A DNA stretch of 64,000 bases from Mycobacterium sp. ACS1612. Its GTDB lineage: Bacteria; Actinomycetota; Actinomycetes; Mycobacteriales; Mycobacteriaceae. The notes beneath the pieces were generated by a model that saw only the letters and a program-made list of their open reading frames with translations, was not told where the DNA came from and made no database searches. The first letter of the stretch is position 1, and every line of letters begins with the position of its first letter. Below are positions 26,629 through 35,576 of this stretch, piece by piece. The DNA lies in the NCBI RefSeq assembly GCF_001667505.1, contig NZ_LZHZ01000056.1, positions 1 to 64,000 on the forward strand, in the 5' to 3' direction. Made by a program: the position numbers and the translations under genes.

Positions 26629-28158
26629 GTGGCAAAGCATCGTAAACCCAGCAAACGTCGAGCATCGTCGACAAGCCGGGCAGCCGAAACGTCAAAGTCG
26701 CCGTCACGAGTCCTCGTCGGTACGACGGCCGCAGCGCTGTCAGCCGTCCTGGTATTCGGTCACGCGACCGACACCACGGCCGACAGCCCGCAGGTGGAAC
26801 TGACCGCGGCGACCATCGGTATCGGCGGACGTGGCGACCCAGACGCCGTCAACATCCCCAACAAGCTGCAGGGCAACGTCGTGCCATTCGGCGCGACCTT
26901 TCCCCATTACGTAGGCGTGCAATATCCGGCTGGCTTCGACATCGACAACAGTGTGAATGCCGGCGTCCCGGTGCTGGACCAGACAATCAAGAACAATTCG
27001 GGCCAGTACCTGATGGTGGTCGGGTATTCGGAGGGTGCGCTCGTCGCCGAGCGGGTGCGGCGTGATCTCGATCCCAGCGATCCCGGCGCACCACCGCTCA
27101 ATCCCGGCAACGACCCGACGAAGCCCGGGTTGATCTGGGTGATGATCGCGTCGCCGAATTTGCCGAACGGCGGCCTGGCGGCGCGGTTCCCGGCCGGATG
27201 GGGCATCCCGTTCTTCATCACGTCCAACGGCCCGGCGGGTTCCTCGGCGTACGACACCCAGTACGTGACGAACGAGTACGACACCTACGCCGACTTCCCC
27301 GCGTACTTCAACCCGCTGTCACTGGCGAACAGCCTGGTCGCCGTCTTCTACGTCCATCCGGACGCGTACTACGACACCGTCGACTACGACCCGATCACCC
27401 GCACGTCGAGTGATCCGAATGTGTTGATCAAGACGGTGACCCACACCGTGGACGGCGAAGAGGTCTCAGACACCTATGTCTTCGTCAAGTCCGAGCACCT
27501 GCCCTTGTTCGCGCCGCTGCGACAGGTCGCGGGAATGGCGCAGTTGACACCGTTCACCGAACCGTTGCTCGGCGCCATCGAACCGCTGGTCCGGTTGATC
27601 GTCGACATGGGCTATACCGATCGCCAGAACCTGAATCCCGAGAAGCACGTGCAGTTCTCGTTGATCACCCCGCCGGGCAAGGTGCTCGAAGCCGTGCTGG
27701 GGGTGCCGGGTGCGCTCGGCCAGGGCGTGTCCAACCTCGTCGGCGGGGTCGGCGCGCTGCCAGGCTCGATCCCGACGCCACTGGCCCCGACCAGTTCGCC
27801 GTCGAACAACGCGAAGCCGGCGCCGCAAGAGGAGCCGAAGGCGGCAGTCGAGGACGATCCTGCGGGAGAGCCGGCCCCCGGGTCCGATTACACCGCGAAG
27901 CCGCAACCGCCGGTGGCCACGCAGTCGGACGAGGAGCCCAAGGCCGCGGAGCTGATCGAGGACGGCGACCAGAGCACACCGAGTACGCCTGTCCAGAAGA
28001 CGCGGCCGAAGAAGAATCCATTGACGCAACTGACCGACTCGGTGAAGAAGTTCTTCAGTCCGAAGAAGCCGGCACCGAAGAAGCCGAAGGCACCGGAGCC
28101 GACCGAGTCGACGCCGAATGAGCCTGCCGCACAAGAACCTACGAGCAACGCCGCCTGA
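26629..28158 (+). CDS. Secreted PE-PPE-domain alpha/beta hydrolase-like protein
   Basis: 509 residues from a GTG behind GGGGAGGAGC, giving a basic N-terminus (KHRKPSKRR) and a hydrophobic signal segment at about residues 28-50. The PE-PPE serine-hydrolase fold follows (about 70-300). The nucleophile elbow is GYSEGALVAERV, and DTQYVTNEYDTYADFPAYFNPLSLANSL is typical of the domain. The last 120 residues are Pro, Lys, Ala and Glu rich and disordered. Unlike PE or PPE proteins it has no PE/PPE N-terminal module. Likely a cell-envelope esterase or acyltransferase, since relatives act on lipids. Confidence 0.88.
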   Translation: MAKHRKPSKRRASSTSRAAETSKSPSRVLVGTTAAALSAVLVFGHATDTTADSPQVELTAATIGIGGRGDPDAVNIPNKLQGNVVPFGATFPHYVGVQYPAGFDIDNSVNAGVPVLDQTIKNNSGQYLMVVGYSEGALVAERVRRDLDPSDPGAPPLNPGNDPTKPGLIWVMIASPNLPNGGLAARFPAGWGIPFFITSNGPAGSSAYDTQYVTNEYDTYADFPAYFNPLSLANSLVAVFYVHPDAYYDTVDYDPITRTSSDPNVLIKTVTHTVDGEEVSDTYVFVKSEHLPLFAPLRQVAGMAQLTPFTEPLLGAIEPLVRLIVDMGYTDRQNLNPEKHVQFSLITPPGKVLEAVLGVPGALGQGVSNLVGGVGALPGSIPTPLAPTSSPSNNAKPAPQEEPKAAVEDDPAGEPAPGSDYTAKPQPPVATQSDEEPKAAELIEDGDQSTPSTPVQKTRPKKNPLTQLTDSVKKFFSPKKPAPKKPKAPEPTESTPNEPAAQEPTSNAA

Positions 28159-28161
28159 CGA

Positions 28162-30510
28162 TCACGCGTTGAGCGCGGTGTCGCCGATGATCCGCCGTGC
28201 GCGCAGATCGGCGATCTCGCCAGCACTGACGCCGAGTTCGGCCAGCACGTCGTCGTTGTGCTGGCCGAGCGTCGGCGGCGCGAACCGGTGATGGCGGTCG
28301 GGTCCAGGGGTCATCCTGAACGGCCAACCGGGGTAACGATGTCTCCCGGTGATCGGGTGCTCGATCTCGTCGTAGAATCCGCGCGCGTCGAGTTGCGCCA
28401 GGTCATACATCCGGTCCGGCGGCAGCACCTGTTCGATCGGGATACCCTGCGCCTCAAGGCTTCTGATGATCTCGCCCGCGGTGCGCGTTCGCGTCCACCC
28501 TGCGACGAGGGCGTCGAACTCGTCGTGGTCGCCTGGCACGGCACCTGAGACTCCCATCGCAGCGGCCAGGCCCTCCGAGTCGGCGTCGCCGCGCACGCAC
28601 AACGCCACCCACTCGTCTTCATCGACCGTCGGGTACACCCCCTGCAGGTGACCCCGGCACCGATTACCTTCGCGTGCCGCCACCACCGTGTTCATCGAGT
28701 GTTCGATGACCGGTTCGGCGGCGACGCACGCCGCGACCTCGATCTGCGCGATCTCGACGAGTTGTCCCTGTCCGGTCCGCCGCCGATGTTCCAGCGCGGC
28801 GAGTAGCGCGACACCGGCGTGCACACCGACGATCGGATCGGCGGGACCCTGTAAATTGCACGGCGGACCGTCGGGATAGCCGGTGACGGCCGACATTCCC
28901 GACGTCTGTTCGAAGTTGAGCGCCCAGCCGACATAGTCACGCCACGGCCCCTGCAAGCCGAATCCCGGCATCCGCACCATGACGACGCCGGGATTGATCT
29001 CCTCGAGGGACTGGTAGCCCAGCCCGAACTGCTCGACCACCCGCGGCGAGAAATTCTCGATGACGACGTGCGCGTCACGGGCAAGCAGACGTGCCAATTC
29101 CGCACCGCGCTGCGACGTCAGGTCCAGCGTGACGTCGCGCTTGTTGAGGTTGGTGCCCTGCCACATGGCGCTGCGTTCATACCAGCGGTCGCCCTCCGAC
29201 GACCATGCGCCCGAGTAGCGGTGGCCGTCTGGCCGCTGAACGGATTCGACCTTGACGATCTCGGCACCGAATGCGCCCAGATAACAGGTCAGGTAGGCAC
29301 CCGCCCAGAACGTGGTCAGATCGAGAACTTTCAGTCCTGCGAACGGCAGCAACGGATTTGCGCCTGCACCGCCACGTCGCCAGTCGTCGGTGGTGGCCGG
29401 TTCCAGGTTGGCTTGTGCACCGAACCCGGGCGCCGGACGTGGCGCCAGGGCGGGCGTGCGCGACAGCCGAAACGGCGCGCCCGGCCTGCGAAAGGACCAA
29501 TCCTCGCCACCGGCGTCGACGAAGAACCCGCGCTCGACGTACTGCGGACACTGCAACACCGTCGCGCCATCGTTGACCGGCGACGCGGGAATGCGGAATG
29601 CCTGACTCAACTCCAGGATCTCGGTGACGGACCGCGCCGCCAGCCAAGGTTCGGCGTCGGCGAAGAACTGCGCACGCTCGGGACCGCCCATCATGATGGA
29701 GACCTGGTGCTCGCCGTACTGCGGCAACTCCAGCATCGTGCACACATCGAGCCAGTGCTGGCCGGTCAGGCAGTTGATGCCGATCCACCCGTCGGCGGCG
29801 CGCACGATACCCAACAGCAGCGCGGCGCGCGTGTTCGTGGGCAGGCCGAGCCTGCGCATCCGTTCGGCCATCAACATCGGATACGGCAACGCCGACAGCA
29901 GCGACTCGAGAACCGAAACATCCACTACCACAACATCGTTCGCATCGGCGCTGTGGGTACGGAGCGCGGTCAGAGCGCCAAGAGCGGCGTAGCCGCCCGC
30001 CACATACTCGGAGATCCGCGCGCCTGCCTGCACCGGGGGTCGATCCGGATCCCGTCTGTGTATCCAGCCCGAGGCCGCCTGCATGGTCAGCGGCGTGGTG
30101 ACCCGGTCACGCAGTGGTCCGGACTGACCGAAGTTCGAGATGCGGACGACAACGAGGCCGGGGCGTAGCGCTTGCAGAGCAGGGACGTCGAGGCCCAGGC
30201 GTTCGAGCGATCCCGGCGCAAGGCCATCGACGAGCAGGTGCGCGTCCGCGATCAGCCGGCGGACAGCGCCCATGTCGGCATCGAGATCGACTGTGGCGCC
30301 GTGCTTTCCCGCGTTCACGTACTCGAACAGGCCCGAACGGTTGACATCGGGCACCCCGCCGGGAAAAGGTCCCCACCGTCGCAGTGAATCGCCATGCGGA
30401 GGCTCGATCTTGGTGACCTCGGCGCCGAGATCGGCAAGCAACTTGGTGCAATACGGGCCTGTGATGTCGCCCGCGACCTCGACAACTCGCAGTCCCGCCA
30501 GCGCCGACAT
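28162..30510 (-). CDS. Double-domain CaiB/BaiF-family CoA-transferase
   Basis: 782 residues from the ATG at 30510. It contains two full class III CoA-transferase units. The first begins LAGLRVVEVAGDITGPYCTKLLADLGAEVTKIE and the second, near residue 398, begins LKVLDLTTFWAGAYLTCYLGAFGAEIVKVES. Such fusions make an internal dimer. The family moves CoA between acids, so it probably activates the substrate of the divergent operon at 30687. A 29-base palindrome lies between the two start codons. Confidence 0.9.
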   Translation of the reverse strand: MSALAGLRVVEVAGDITGPYCTKLLADLGAEVTKIEPPHGDSLRRWGPFPGGVPDVNRSGLFEYVNAGKHGATVDLDADMGAVRRLIADAHLLVDGLAPGSLERLGLDVPALQALRPGLVVVRISNFGQSGPLRDRVTTPLTMQAASGWIHRRDPDRPPVQAGARISEYVAGGYAALGALTALRTHSADANDVVVVDVSVLESLLSALPYPMLMAERMRRLGLPTNTRAALLLGIVRAADGWIGINCLTGQHWLDVCTMLELPQYGEHQVSIMMGGPERAQFFADAEPWLAARSVTEILELSQAFRIPASPVNDGATVLQCPQYVERGFFVDAGGEDWSFRRPGAPFRLSRTPALAPRPAPGFGAQANLEPATTDDWRRGGAGANPLLPFAGLKVLDLTTFWAGAYLTCYLGAFGAEIVKVESVQRPDGHRYSGAWSSEGDRWYERSAMWQGTNLNKRDVTLDLTSQRGAELARLLARDAHVVIENFSPRVVEQFGLGYQSLEEINPGVVMVRMPGFGLQGPWRDYVGWALNFEQTSGMSAVTGYPDGPPCNLQGPADPIVGVHAGVALLAALEHRRRTGQGQLVEIAQIEVAACVAAEPVIEHSMNTVVAAREGNRCRGHLQGVYPTVDEDEWVALCVRGDADSEGLAAAMGVSGAVPGDHDEFDALVAGWTRTRTAGEIIRSLEAQGIPIEQVLPPDRMYDLAQLDARGFYDEIEHPITGRHRYPGWPFRMTPGPDRHHRFAPPTLGQHNDDVLAELGVSAGEIADLRARRIIGDTALNA

Positions 30511-30632
30511 CACACACATGATGTACACCTGTCGGACAGCGCGCGTCAATCGATACAGCCTCAACTCGATTGAGTGCTGCGGTATTTCCGGCTATTGACA
30601 GCTGCATGCGTGTCAAGTAGACACAGGGGATA

Positions 30633-30661
30633 ATCGGACATATCGAGCTGATATGTCCGAT
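30633..30661. promoter_or_regulatory. 29-base palindromic operator in the divergent promoter
   Basis: ATCGGACATATC and GATATGTCCGAT are perfect 12-base arms flanking the 5-base centre GAGCT. It sits between the CoA-transferase start (30510) and the P450 start (30687), so one bound dimer could control both. The TetR gene closing the operon at 36753 is the likely ligand (inference). Confidence 0.75.
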
Positions 30662-30686
30662 CAACACCGGTTCGAGGGAGGCCGCG

Positions 30687-31868
30687 CTGCGTACCTCGAT
30701 CCCGCTGCACTCCCCCGACTTCTACGCCGGTGACCCCTACCCCGCTTATCGGGAACTGCGCGCGAAAGCGCCAATGTGCTGGAACGACGACACCGAGTTC
30801 TGGGCCCTGCTGCGGTACGAGGACATCCGGTACGTCTCCACCAACCCGGACAAGTTCTCCTCCACTAAGGGCATCACGATCCCCGACCCTGTGCTGCCGA
30901 ACCCCGTACAGGAGGGCAACCTCATCTTCACCGACCCGCCGCGGCACCGTCAGCTACGTAAGCTGATCAACACCGGGTTCACCCGACGGCAGGTGGCGAT
31001 GCTGGAACCCAAGGTCCGCGAGATCGTTCACGGAGTGCTCGGCAGCACCCGGGCCGGTGCCACCCATGACTTCGCCGAAGAGTTGGCGGCACCACTGCCC
31101 ACACGGATGATCGCCGAGTTACTCGGCGCTCCACCGGATGACTGGGAGAAGTTCCGTCGGTGGTCGGATGCGTGCACCGGCAACGCCGATCCCGAGATCG
31201 AGTTGGACTCGCTGACCGCGATCGGCGAACTGTTCGAATACTTCCAGCAGTTGATCGCCGCCCGGCGCACCGAACCGCGCAGCGACATGCTGTCGGTGTT
31301 GACCACCGCCGAGATCGACGGCGCCAAACTGACCGACGACGACCTGCTGAACTTCGCCTTCCTGTTGCTCGTGGCGGGCAACGAGACAACCAGGAACCTG
31401 ATCTCGCTCGGCACCTTGGCGCTCATCGCGCATCCGGAAGAGACCGCGAAGTTGACCGCGGATCCCACCCTGATTCCTGCCGCGGTCGAGGAGATGCTGC
31501 GCTGGACCAGCCCGGTGACGCATATGGCGCGCGCAGCGACCACAGACGTCCAGATTCGCGGGCAGCGCATCCGCGAGGGTGACATCGTGGTCATGCTCTA
31601 CGGCTCGGCCAACCGCGACGAGGAGATCTTCGGTGACGACGCTGAGGAGTTCAAGGTCACCAGGCATCCCAACCCGCACATCGCATTCGGCTGCGGCGAA
31701 CATTCCTGCATCGGCTCACAACTGGCCCGACTCGAAGCCCGCGTCTTCTTCGAGGTGCTGCTCGGCCGCTACCCTCGGCTCGAACTCGTCGGCGACGTGG
31801 ACCGGATGCGGGCCACGATGGTGCCTGGCGTCAAGCGGATGCCGGTACGGCTGGGAACGCAAGGCTGA
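30687..31868 (+). CDS. Cytochrome P450 with an apparent CTG start
   Basis: 393 residues. Heme loop FGCGEHSCIGSQLARLE with the cysteine ligand, I-helix LLVAGNETTRN and EEMLRWTSPV (ExxR helix region upstream) are intact. The first ATG (30774) would delete conserved N-terminal sequence (SIPLHSPDFYAGDPYPAYREL). No ATG, GTG or TTG occurs in frame between the stop at 30618 and 30774. The CTG at 30687 lies 5 bases after AGGGAGG, so it is the best start. It probably hydroxylates the substrate of the following beta-oxidation-like genes, as CYP125 does for cholesterol. Confidence 0.85.
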   Translation: MRTSIPLHSPDFYAGDPYPAYRELRAKAPMCWNDDTEFWALLRYEDIRYVSTNPDKFSSTKGITIPDPVLPNPVQEGNLIFTDPPRHRQLRKLINTGFTRRQVAMLEPKVREIVHGVLGSTRAGATHDFAEELAAPLPTRMIAELLGAPPDDWEKFRRWSDACTGNADPEIELDSLTAIGELFEYFQQLIAARRTEPRSDMLSVLTTAEIDGAKLTDDDLLNFAFLLLVAGNETTRNLISLGTLALIAHPEETAKLTADPTLIPAAVEEMLRWTSPVTHMARAATTDVQIRGQRIREGDIVVMLYGSANRDEEIFGDDAEEFKVTRHPNPHIAFGCGEHSCIGSQLARLEARVFFEVLLGRYPRLELVGDVDRMRATMVPGVKRMPVRLGTQG

Positions 31869-31870
31869 GC

Positions 31871-33067
31871 ATGTACCTCGACTTCACCCCGGAACAACAG
31901 CAACTGCGCGCCGACATCCGGGCGTCGCTGGAGTCGGTGATGACACCCGAACGCAGCGCCGCGGTGGCCGGTCGGATGGAAGGCGACGTGGTGAAAGAGT
32001 GCGTGCGTGCGCTGGGCGCCGCGCACCTGCTCGGCGTGGGATGGCCGAAAGAGTATGGCGGGTGCGGCTTCACCGCGCTCGAGCAGTTCATCTTCTACGA
32101 AGAAGCGCAGCGGGTGAACGCGCCCATTCCCCTGGTCACGCTCAACACGGTCGGGCCGACGCTCGCGCAGCGCGGCACCGACGAGCAGAAGCAGACGTTC
32201 CTGCCTGCGATCTTGACCGGCACCGTCGAGTTCGCGATCGGCTACTCGGAGCCGTCGGCGGGAAGCGACCTGGCGTCGCTGCGCACGACGGCGGTGCGCG
32301 ACGGCGATCACTACGTCATCAACGGCCAGAAGATGTTCACCAGCGGCGCCGCGTACGCCGACTACATCTGGCTGGCTGCGCGCACCGACCCTGAAGCCAA
32401 GAAACACAAGGGCATCTCGATCTTCATCGTGCCGACGTCGTCGCCGGGCTTTTCCTGGAAGCCGTTGCACACCATGCCGGGTGTGTCCACGTTCTACACC
32501 TTCTACGACGACGTGCGGGTGCCCGCCAGTTCAATCGTCGGCGGTGAGAACGAAGGCTGGGGACTGATCACTACGCAGTTGAACTTCGAACGGGCCGCCC
32601 TTGGCAACATGGGCGCGCTGGAGCCGCTGTTCGAAAAGACGCTGCACTGGGCGCAGACCACCGGACGCCACGGCGGCCGTGTCATCGATCAGCCGTGGGT
32701 ACGGCATGTGCTCGCCAGGGTCGAGGCACAGGTCGCGGCGTACAAGATCATGAACTTGCGGGTCAACGCGGCGATGACGAAAGGCGCGCTCGGCATGGGT
32801 GAAGCGTCCGCGGTCAAGGTGTTCGGCACCGAACTGACCCAGCAGGTGGCGCGCGAACTGCTCGAGGTGCTCGACGCTGCGGGCATCCGCAAGGGCGAGG
32901 ACGCGCCCCTGCGCGGTGCGCTCGAAACGGCCTACCGCGTCGCCGTGATCAACACCTTCGGTGGCGGCGCCAACGAATTGCAGCGCGACATCATCGCAAT
33001 GGCAGGGTTATTCATGCCGCGCGCGCCGCGCGACCTTCGGAGTTCACAGAATGGGGACAACAGGTGA
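31871..33067 (+). CDS. Acyl-CoA dehydrogenase, FadE28-like subunit
   Basis: 398 residues, 2 bases after the P450 gene. It carries GYSEPSAGSDLASLR, QLNFERAALG and C-terminal INTFGGGANELQRDIIA. Loss of the EGTxEIQ Glu and presence of the FGGGANE loop are features I associate with the steroid FadE26/FadE28 alpha subunits. A shorter FadE partner lies three genes downstream (34020), suggesting a heterotetramer. It should introduce a double bond into a short side-chain acyl-CoA. Confidence 0.88.
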   Translation: MYLDFTPEQQQLRADIRASLESVMTPERSAAVAGRMEGDVVKECVRALGAAHLLGVGWPKEYGGCGFTALEQFIFYEEAQRVNAPIPLVTLNTVGPTLAQRGTDEQKQTFLPAILTGTVEFAIGYSEPSAGSDLASLRTTAVRDGDHYVINGQKMFTSGAAYADYIWLAARTDPEAKKHKGISIFIVPTSSPGFSWKPLHTMPGVSTFYTFYDDVRVPASSIVGGENEGWGLITTQLNFERAALGNMGALEPLFEKTLHWAQTTGRHGGRVIDQPWVRHVLARVEAQVAAYKIMNLRVNAAMTKGALGMGEASAVKVFGTELTQQVARELLEVLDAAGIRKGEDAPLRGALETAYRVAVINTFGGGANELQRDIIAMAGLFMPRAPRDLRSSQNGDNR

Positions 33068-33600
33068 CGAACTTCCGCGAGAAACTCGACGCGTTGATCG
33101 GCCAGCCCACCGGCGGGTCGAACAAGCCCACCGTCGCGCCGGATCCGGTGAATCAGCCGATGATTCGGCACTGGGCGCACGCGCTCGGCGATATGAACCC
33201 CGTCTACCTCGACCCCGAATTCGCGGAGAACTCGCGGTTCGGCGGTGTGGTGTCGCCGCCGGTGATGCTGCAGACGTGGACGATGCCCGCACCCAAGATC
33301 GAAGGCATCGCCGAACGCGGCGGCGTGCCCGTCGAAACCGGCCGAAACCCTGCGGCGTTCATCGAAGAGGCCGGATTCACCGGCATCGTAGCGACGAACT
33401 CCGAGTTCGAGATCGAACGCTACCCCCGCCTTGGCGACGTCATCTCGGTGACGCAGGTGTTCGAGGACATCTCCGACGAGAAGAAGACATCGCTCGGCAC
33501 AGGGCATTTCATCACGTGGCTGTCGACGTACACCGACCAGAACGGCGAGGTGCTCGGCAGGCAACGGTTCCGGGTCTTCCGATTCAAGGCCAACGCCTGA
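33064..33600 (+). CDS. MaoC/hotdog protein, ChsH2 N-terminal-domain-like
   Basis: 178 residues, GTG overlapping the FadE stop. Hotdog domain with WAHALGDMNPVYLDPEFAENSRFGGVVSPPVMLQTW. The hydratase Asp/His pair is altered: Tyr replaces the His in NPVYLDP. In M. tuberculosis ChsH2, a degenerate hotdog domain is fused to a DUF35 domain. Here the same two modules are encoded separately by this gene and the next (1-base overlap). It should pair with the ChsH1-like protein at 35136 to hydrate an enoyl-CoA. Confidence 0.85.
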   Translation: MTNFREKLDALIGQPTGGSNKPTVAPDPVNQPMIRHWAHALGDMNPVYLDPEFAENSRFGGVVSPPVMLQTWTMPAPKIEGIAERGGVPVETGRNPAAFIEEAGFTGIVATNSEFEIERYPRLGDVISVTQVFEDISDEKKTSLGTGHFITWLSTYTDQNGEVLGRQRFRVFRFKANA

Positions 33601-34010
33601 TGGCGACCAGACTGGCGCCGGCGATCGGCATGGACAACGAGTTCTTCTGGAACGGGCTGCGCGAGCACAAGCTGTTGATCCAACGCTGCGGTGGGTGTCA
33701 ATCCCTTCGTCAGCCGGCCCGGCCGATGTGCCCGATGTGCAATTCACTCGAATGGGACACCGTCGAGTCCTCTGGCCGCGGAACCGTTTACAGCTACGTG
33801 ATGCCGCAGCATCCGCCCATGCCGCTGATGGAATACCCGTACATCGTCGCGCTGGTCGAGCTCGACGAGGGCGTCCGGCTGGTTTCGAACCTGTGCGAGA
33901 TCGCGCCTGACGAGGTCGAGGTCGGCATGCCGGTCGAGGTGTTCTACCAGACGTTCGACACGCTGGACGGCAAGGATCTCGTCCTGCACCAGTTCCGGCC
34001 GGCCCGGTAG
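33600..34010 (+). CDS. DUF35/OB-fold zinc-ribbon protein, ChsH2 C-terminal-domain-like
   Basis: 136 residues. A zinc ribbon (CGGCQSLRQPARPMCPMC, four cysteines, residues 30-47) is followed by an OB fold (GRGTVYSYVMPQHP to VFYQTFD). DUF35 proteins bind thiolase-like partners. In cholesterol catabolism the DUF35 part of ChsH2 is needed by the Ltp2 aldolase. Here it is a free-standing gene directly behind the hotdog gene and in the same operon as an Ltp2-like protein. Confidence 0.9.
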   Translation: MATRLAPAIGMDNEFFWNGLREHKLLIQRCGGCQSLRQPARPMCPMCNSLEWDTVESSGRGTVYSYVMPQHPPMPLMEYPYIVALVELDEGVRLVSNLCEIAPDEVEVGMPVEVFYQTFDTLDGKDLVLHQFRPAR

Positions 34011-34019
34011 GCGCAACCC

Positions 34020-35123
34020 ATGGACTTCACGTTCACCGAGGAGCAGGAGACGGTCGCGAAGGTCGCCCGGCAGCTGTTCGAACACCGCGCGGCACCCGAA
34101 CACCTCACCGAACTCGAAGGCGGCGACGTGCGTTACGACGCCCCGCTCTGGCGTGACCTCGCGTCGGCCGACCTGCTCGGTATCGCGTTGCCCGAGAAGG
34201 TCGGCGGCAGCGGGCGGGGCTTCCTCGAGTTGACCCTGGTCCTCGCAGAGGTCGGCTGGAGCGTGGCCCCGGTGCCGGTCTACGCCACACTCCTGCTCGG
34301 TGCGGACACCATCGCCCGCTACGGTGACGCGGCCCAGCAGCGGCGGTACCTGCCGGACGTAATCAGCGGCGCTCACGTGCTTACCGCGGCGTTGACCGAG
34401 CCGGGACGCTCCGCGCCGACCGCAGTGACCACCACCGCGCGCCGCGACGGCGACGGCTGGCGCTTGGACGGGGTCAAGGAGTTGGTGCCCGCGGCGCAGA
34501 TCGCGCACACGATGCTGGTTCCCGCCGCCGTCGAGGACGGCGACGTCGGGCTGTTTCTGGTTGATGCCGACGCCTGCGGTGTCGACATCAAACCCGCGAC
34601 GACCACCAACGGTGAGCCGTACGGCGACGTATTCCTCGACGGCGCAGTCGTTTCCGGCCATGACCGGCTGCCCGGGGACGGCACGGAGATGCTCGAGTCG
34701 CTGCATACCCGCGCACTGGCGGGCCTGTGCGCGATCCAACTGGGGGTGACCGAGCGTGCGCTACGGATCGCCGCGGCGTATACGACCCAACGCGAGCAGT
34801 TCGGCAGGCCGATCGGGAGTTTCCAGGCCGTCCAGCAGCGGATGGCCGATGCGTTCATCGATGTCGAGGCAATCAGGTGGACCACGTGGCAGGCGGTATG
34901 GCTGCTCTCCCAGGGCCGGCCCGCATGGCGCGAGGCGGCGATTGCGAAGTTCTGGGCAGCCGAGGCCGGCGCGCGGGTCGTCGCCACAGCTCAGCAGGTG
35001 CACGGGGGCATCGGCATCGACATCACCTATCCCCTGTTCCGCTACTTCCTGTGGGCCAAGCACAACGAACTGATGCTGGGCTCGGCGCCCGCGCAGTTGG
35101 CGCGGCTCGGCGCGACGTACTGA
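34020..35123 (+). CDS. Acyl-CoA dehydrogenase, FadE29-like partner subunit
   Basis: 367 residues. N-terminal FTFTEEQETVAKVARQLFE and C-terminal QREQFGRPIGSFQAVQQRMAD plus TAQQVHGGIGIDITYPLFRY are typical of the short beta-type FadE partners. Substrate loops are reduced (TEPGRSAPTAV) and the usual C-terminal EGTxEIQ is absent. It likely forms the heterotetramer with the FadE28-like subunit at 31871. It starts 9 bases after the DUF35 stop. Confidence 0.88.
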   Translation: MDFTFTEEQETVAKVARQLFEHRAAPEHLTELEGGDVRYDAPLWRDLASADLLGIALPEKVGGSGRGFLELTLVLAEVGWSVAPVPVYATLLLGADTIARYGDAAQQRRYLPDVISGAHVLTAALTEPGRSAPTAVTTTARRDGDGWRLDGVKELVPAAQIAHTMLVPAAVEDGDVGLFLVDADACGVDIKPATTTNGEPYGDVFLDGAVVSGHDRLPGDGTEMLESLHTRALAGLCAIQLGVTERALRIAAAYTTQREQFGRPIGSFQAVQQRMADAFIDVEAIRWTTWQAVWLLSQGRPAWREAAIAKFWAAEAGARVVATAQQVHGGIGIDITYPLFRYFLWAKHNELMLGSAPAQLARLGATY

Positions 35124-35135
35124 CAAAGGAGAACG

Positions 35136-35576
35136 ATGACGACGACCGAACACCGGAGAACGACGCTGGATTGGCGCGATATCAACGTCGGCGACGCGGT
35201 CACGCCTCTGGAGGTGCCCGTGACGGCAACCGTGATCGTCGCGGGAGCGATCGCATCGCGCGACTTCATGCCGGTCCACCATGATCCCGAGTTCGCGAAG
35301 AAGCAGGGTTCGCCGAACATGTTCATGAACATCCTGACCACCAACGGCCTGTGCGTCCGCTTCCTCACTGACTGGGCAGGCCCCGAAGCGATGGTGACCA
35401 AGTTGGCGATCCGGTTGGGCGTGCCGTCCTTTCCCAACGATCCGCTCGTCTTCACCGGCAGCGTGACCGGCAAGTCCGAAGGCGCCGACGGCGAGGGCTT
35501 CGTCGAGGTCACGTTCAAGGGCAGCAACAGCCTCGGCGACCACGTGTCGGGTACGGCGACTCTGAGCCTACTGTGA
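35136..35576 (+). CDS. MaoC-like enoyl-CoA hydratase, ChsH1-like
   Basis: 146 residues, ATG after AAGGAGAAC. The hotdog active-site segment FMPVHHDPEFAKKQGSPNMFMNILTTNGLCVRFLTDW keeps the Asp/His-rich loop, and NMFMNI resembles ChsH1. It is expected to be the catalytic half of a heteromeric hydratase with the 33064 protein. It overlaps the Ltp2-like gene by GTGA. Confidence 0.88.
   Translation: MTTTEHRRTTLDWRDINVGDAVTPLEVPVTATVIVAGAIASRDFMPVHHDPEFAKKQGSPNMFMNILTTNGLCVRFLTDWAGPEAMVTKLAIRLGVPSFPNDPLVFTGSVTGKSEGADGEGFVEVTFKGSNSLGDHVSGTATLSLL

Noticed and set aside
30774..31868. Truncated P450 pseudogene
   Set aside because: The apparent truncation comes from ignoring the CTG start; conserved N-terminal sequence is present upstream without interruption.
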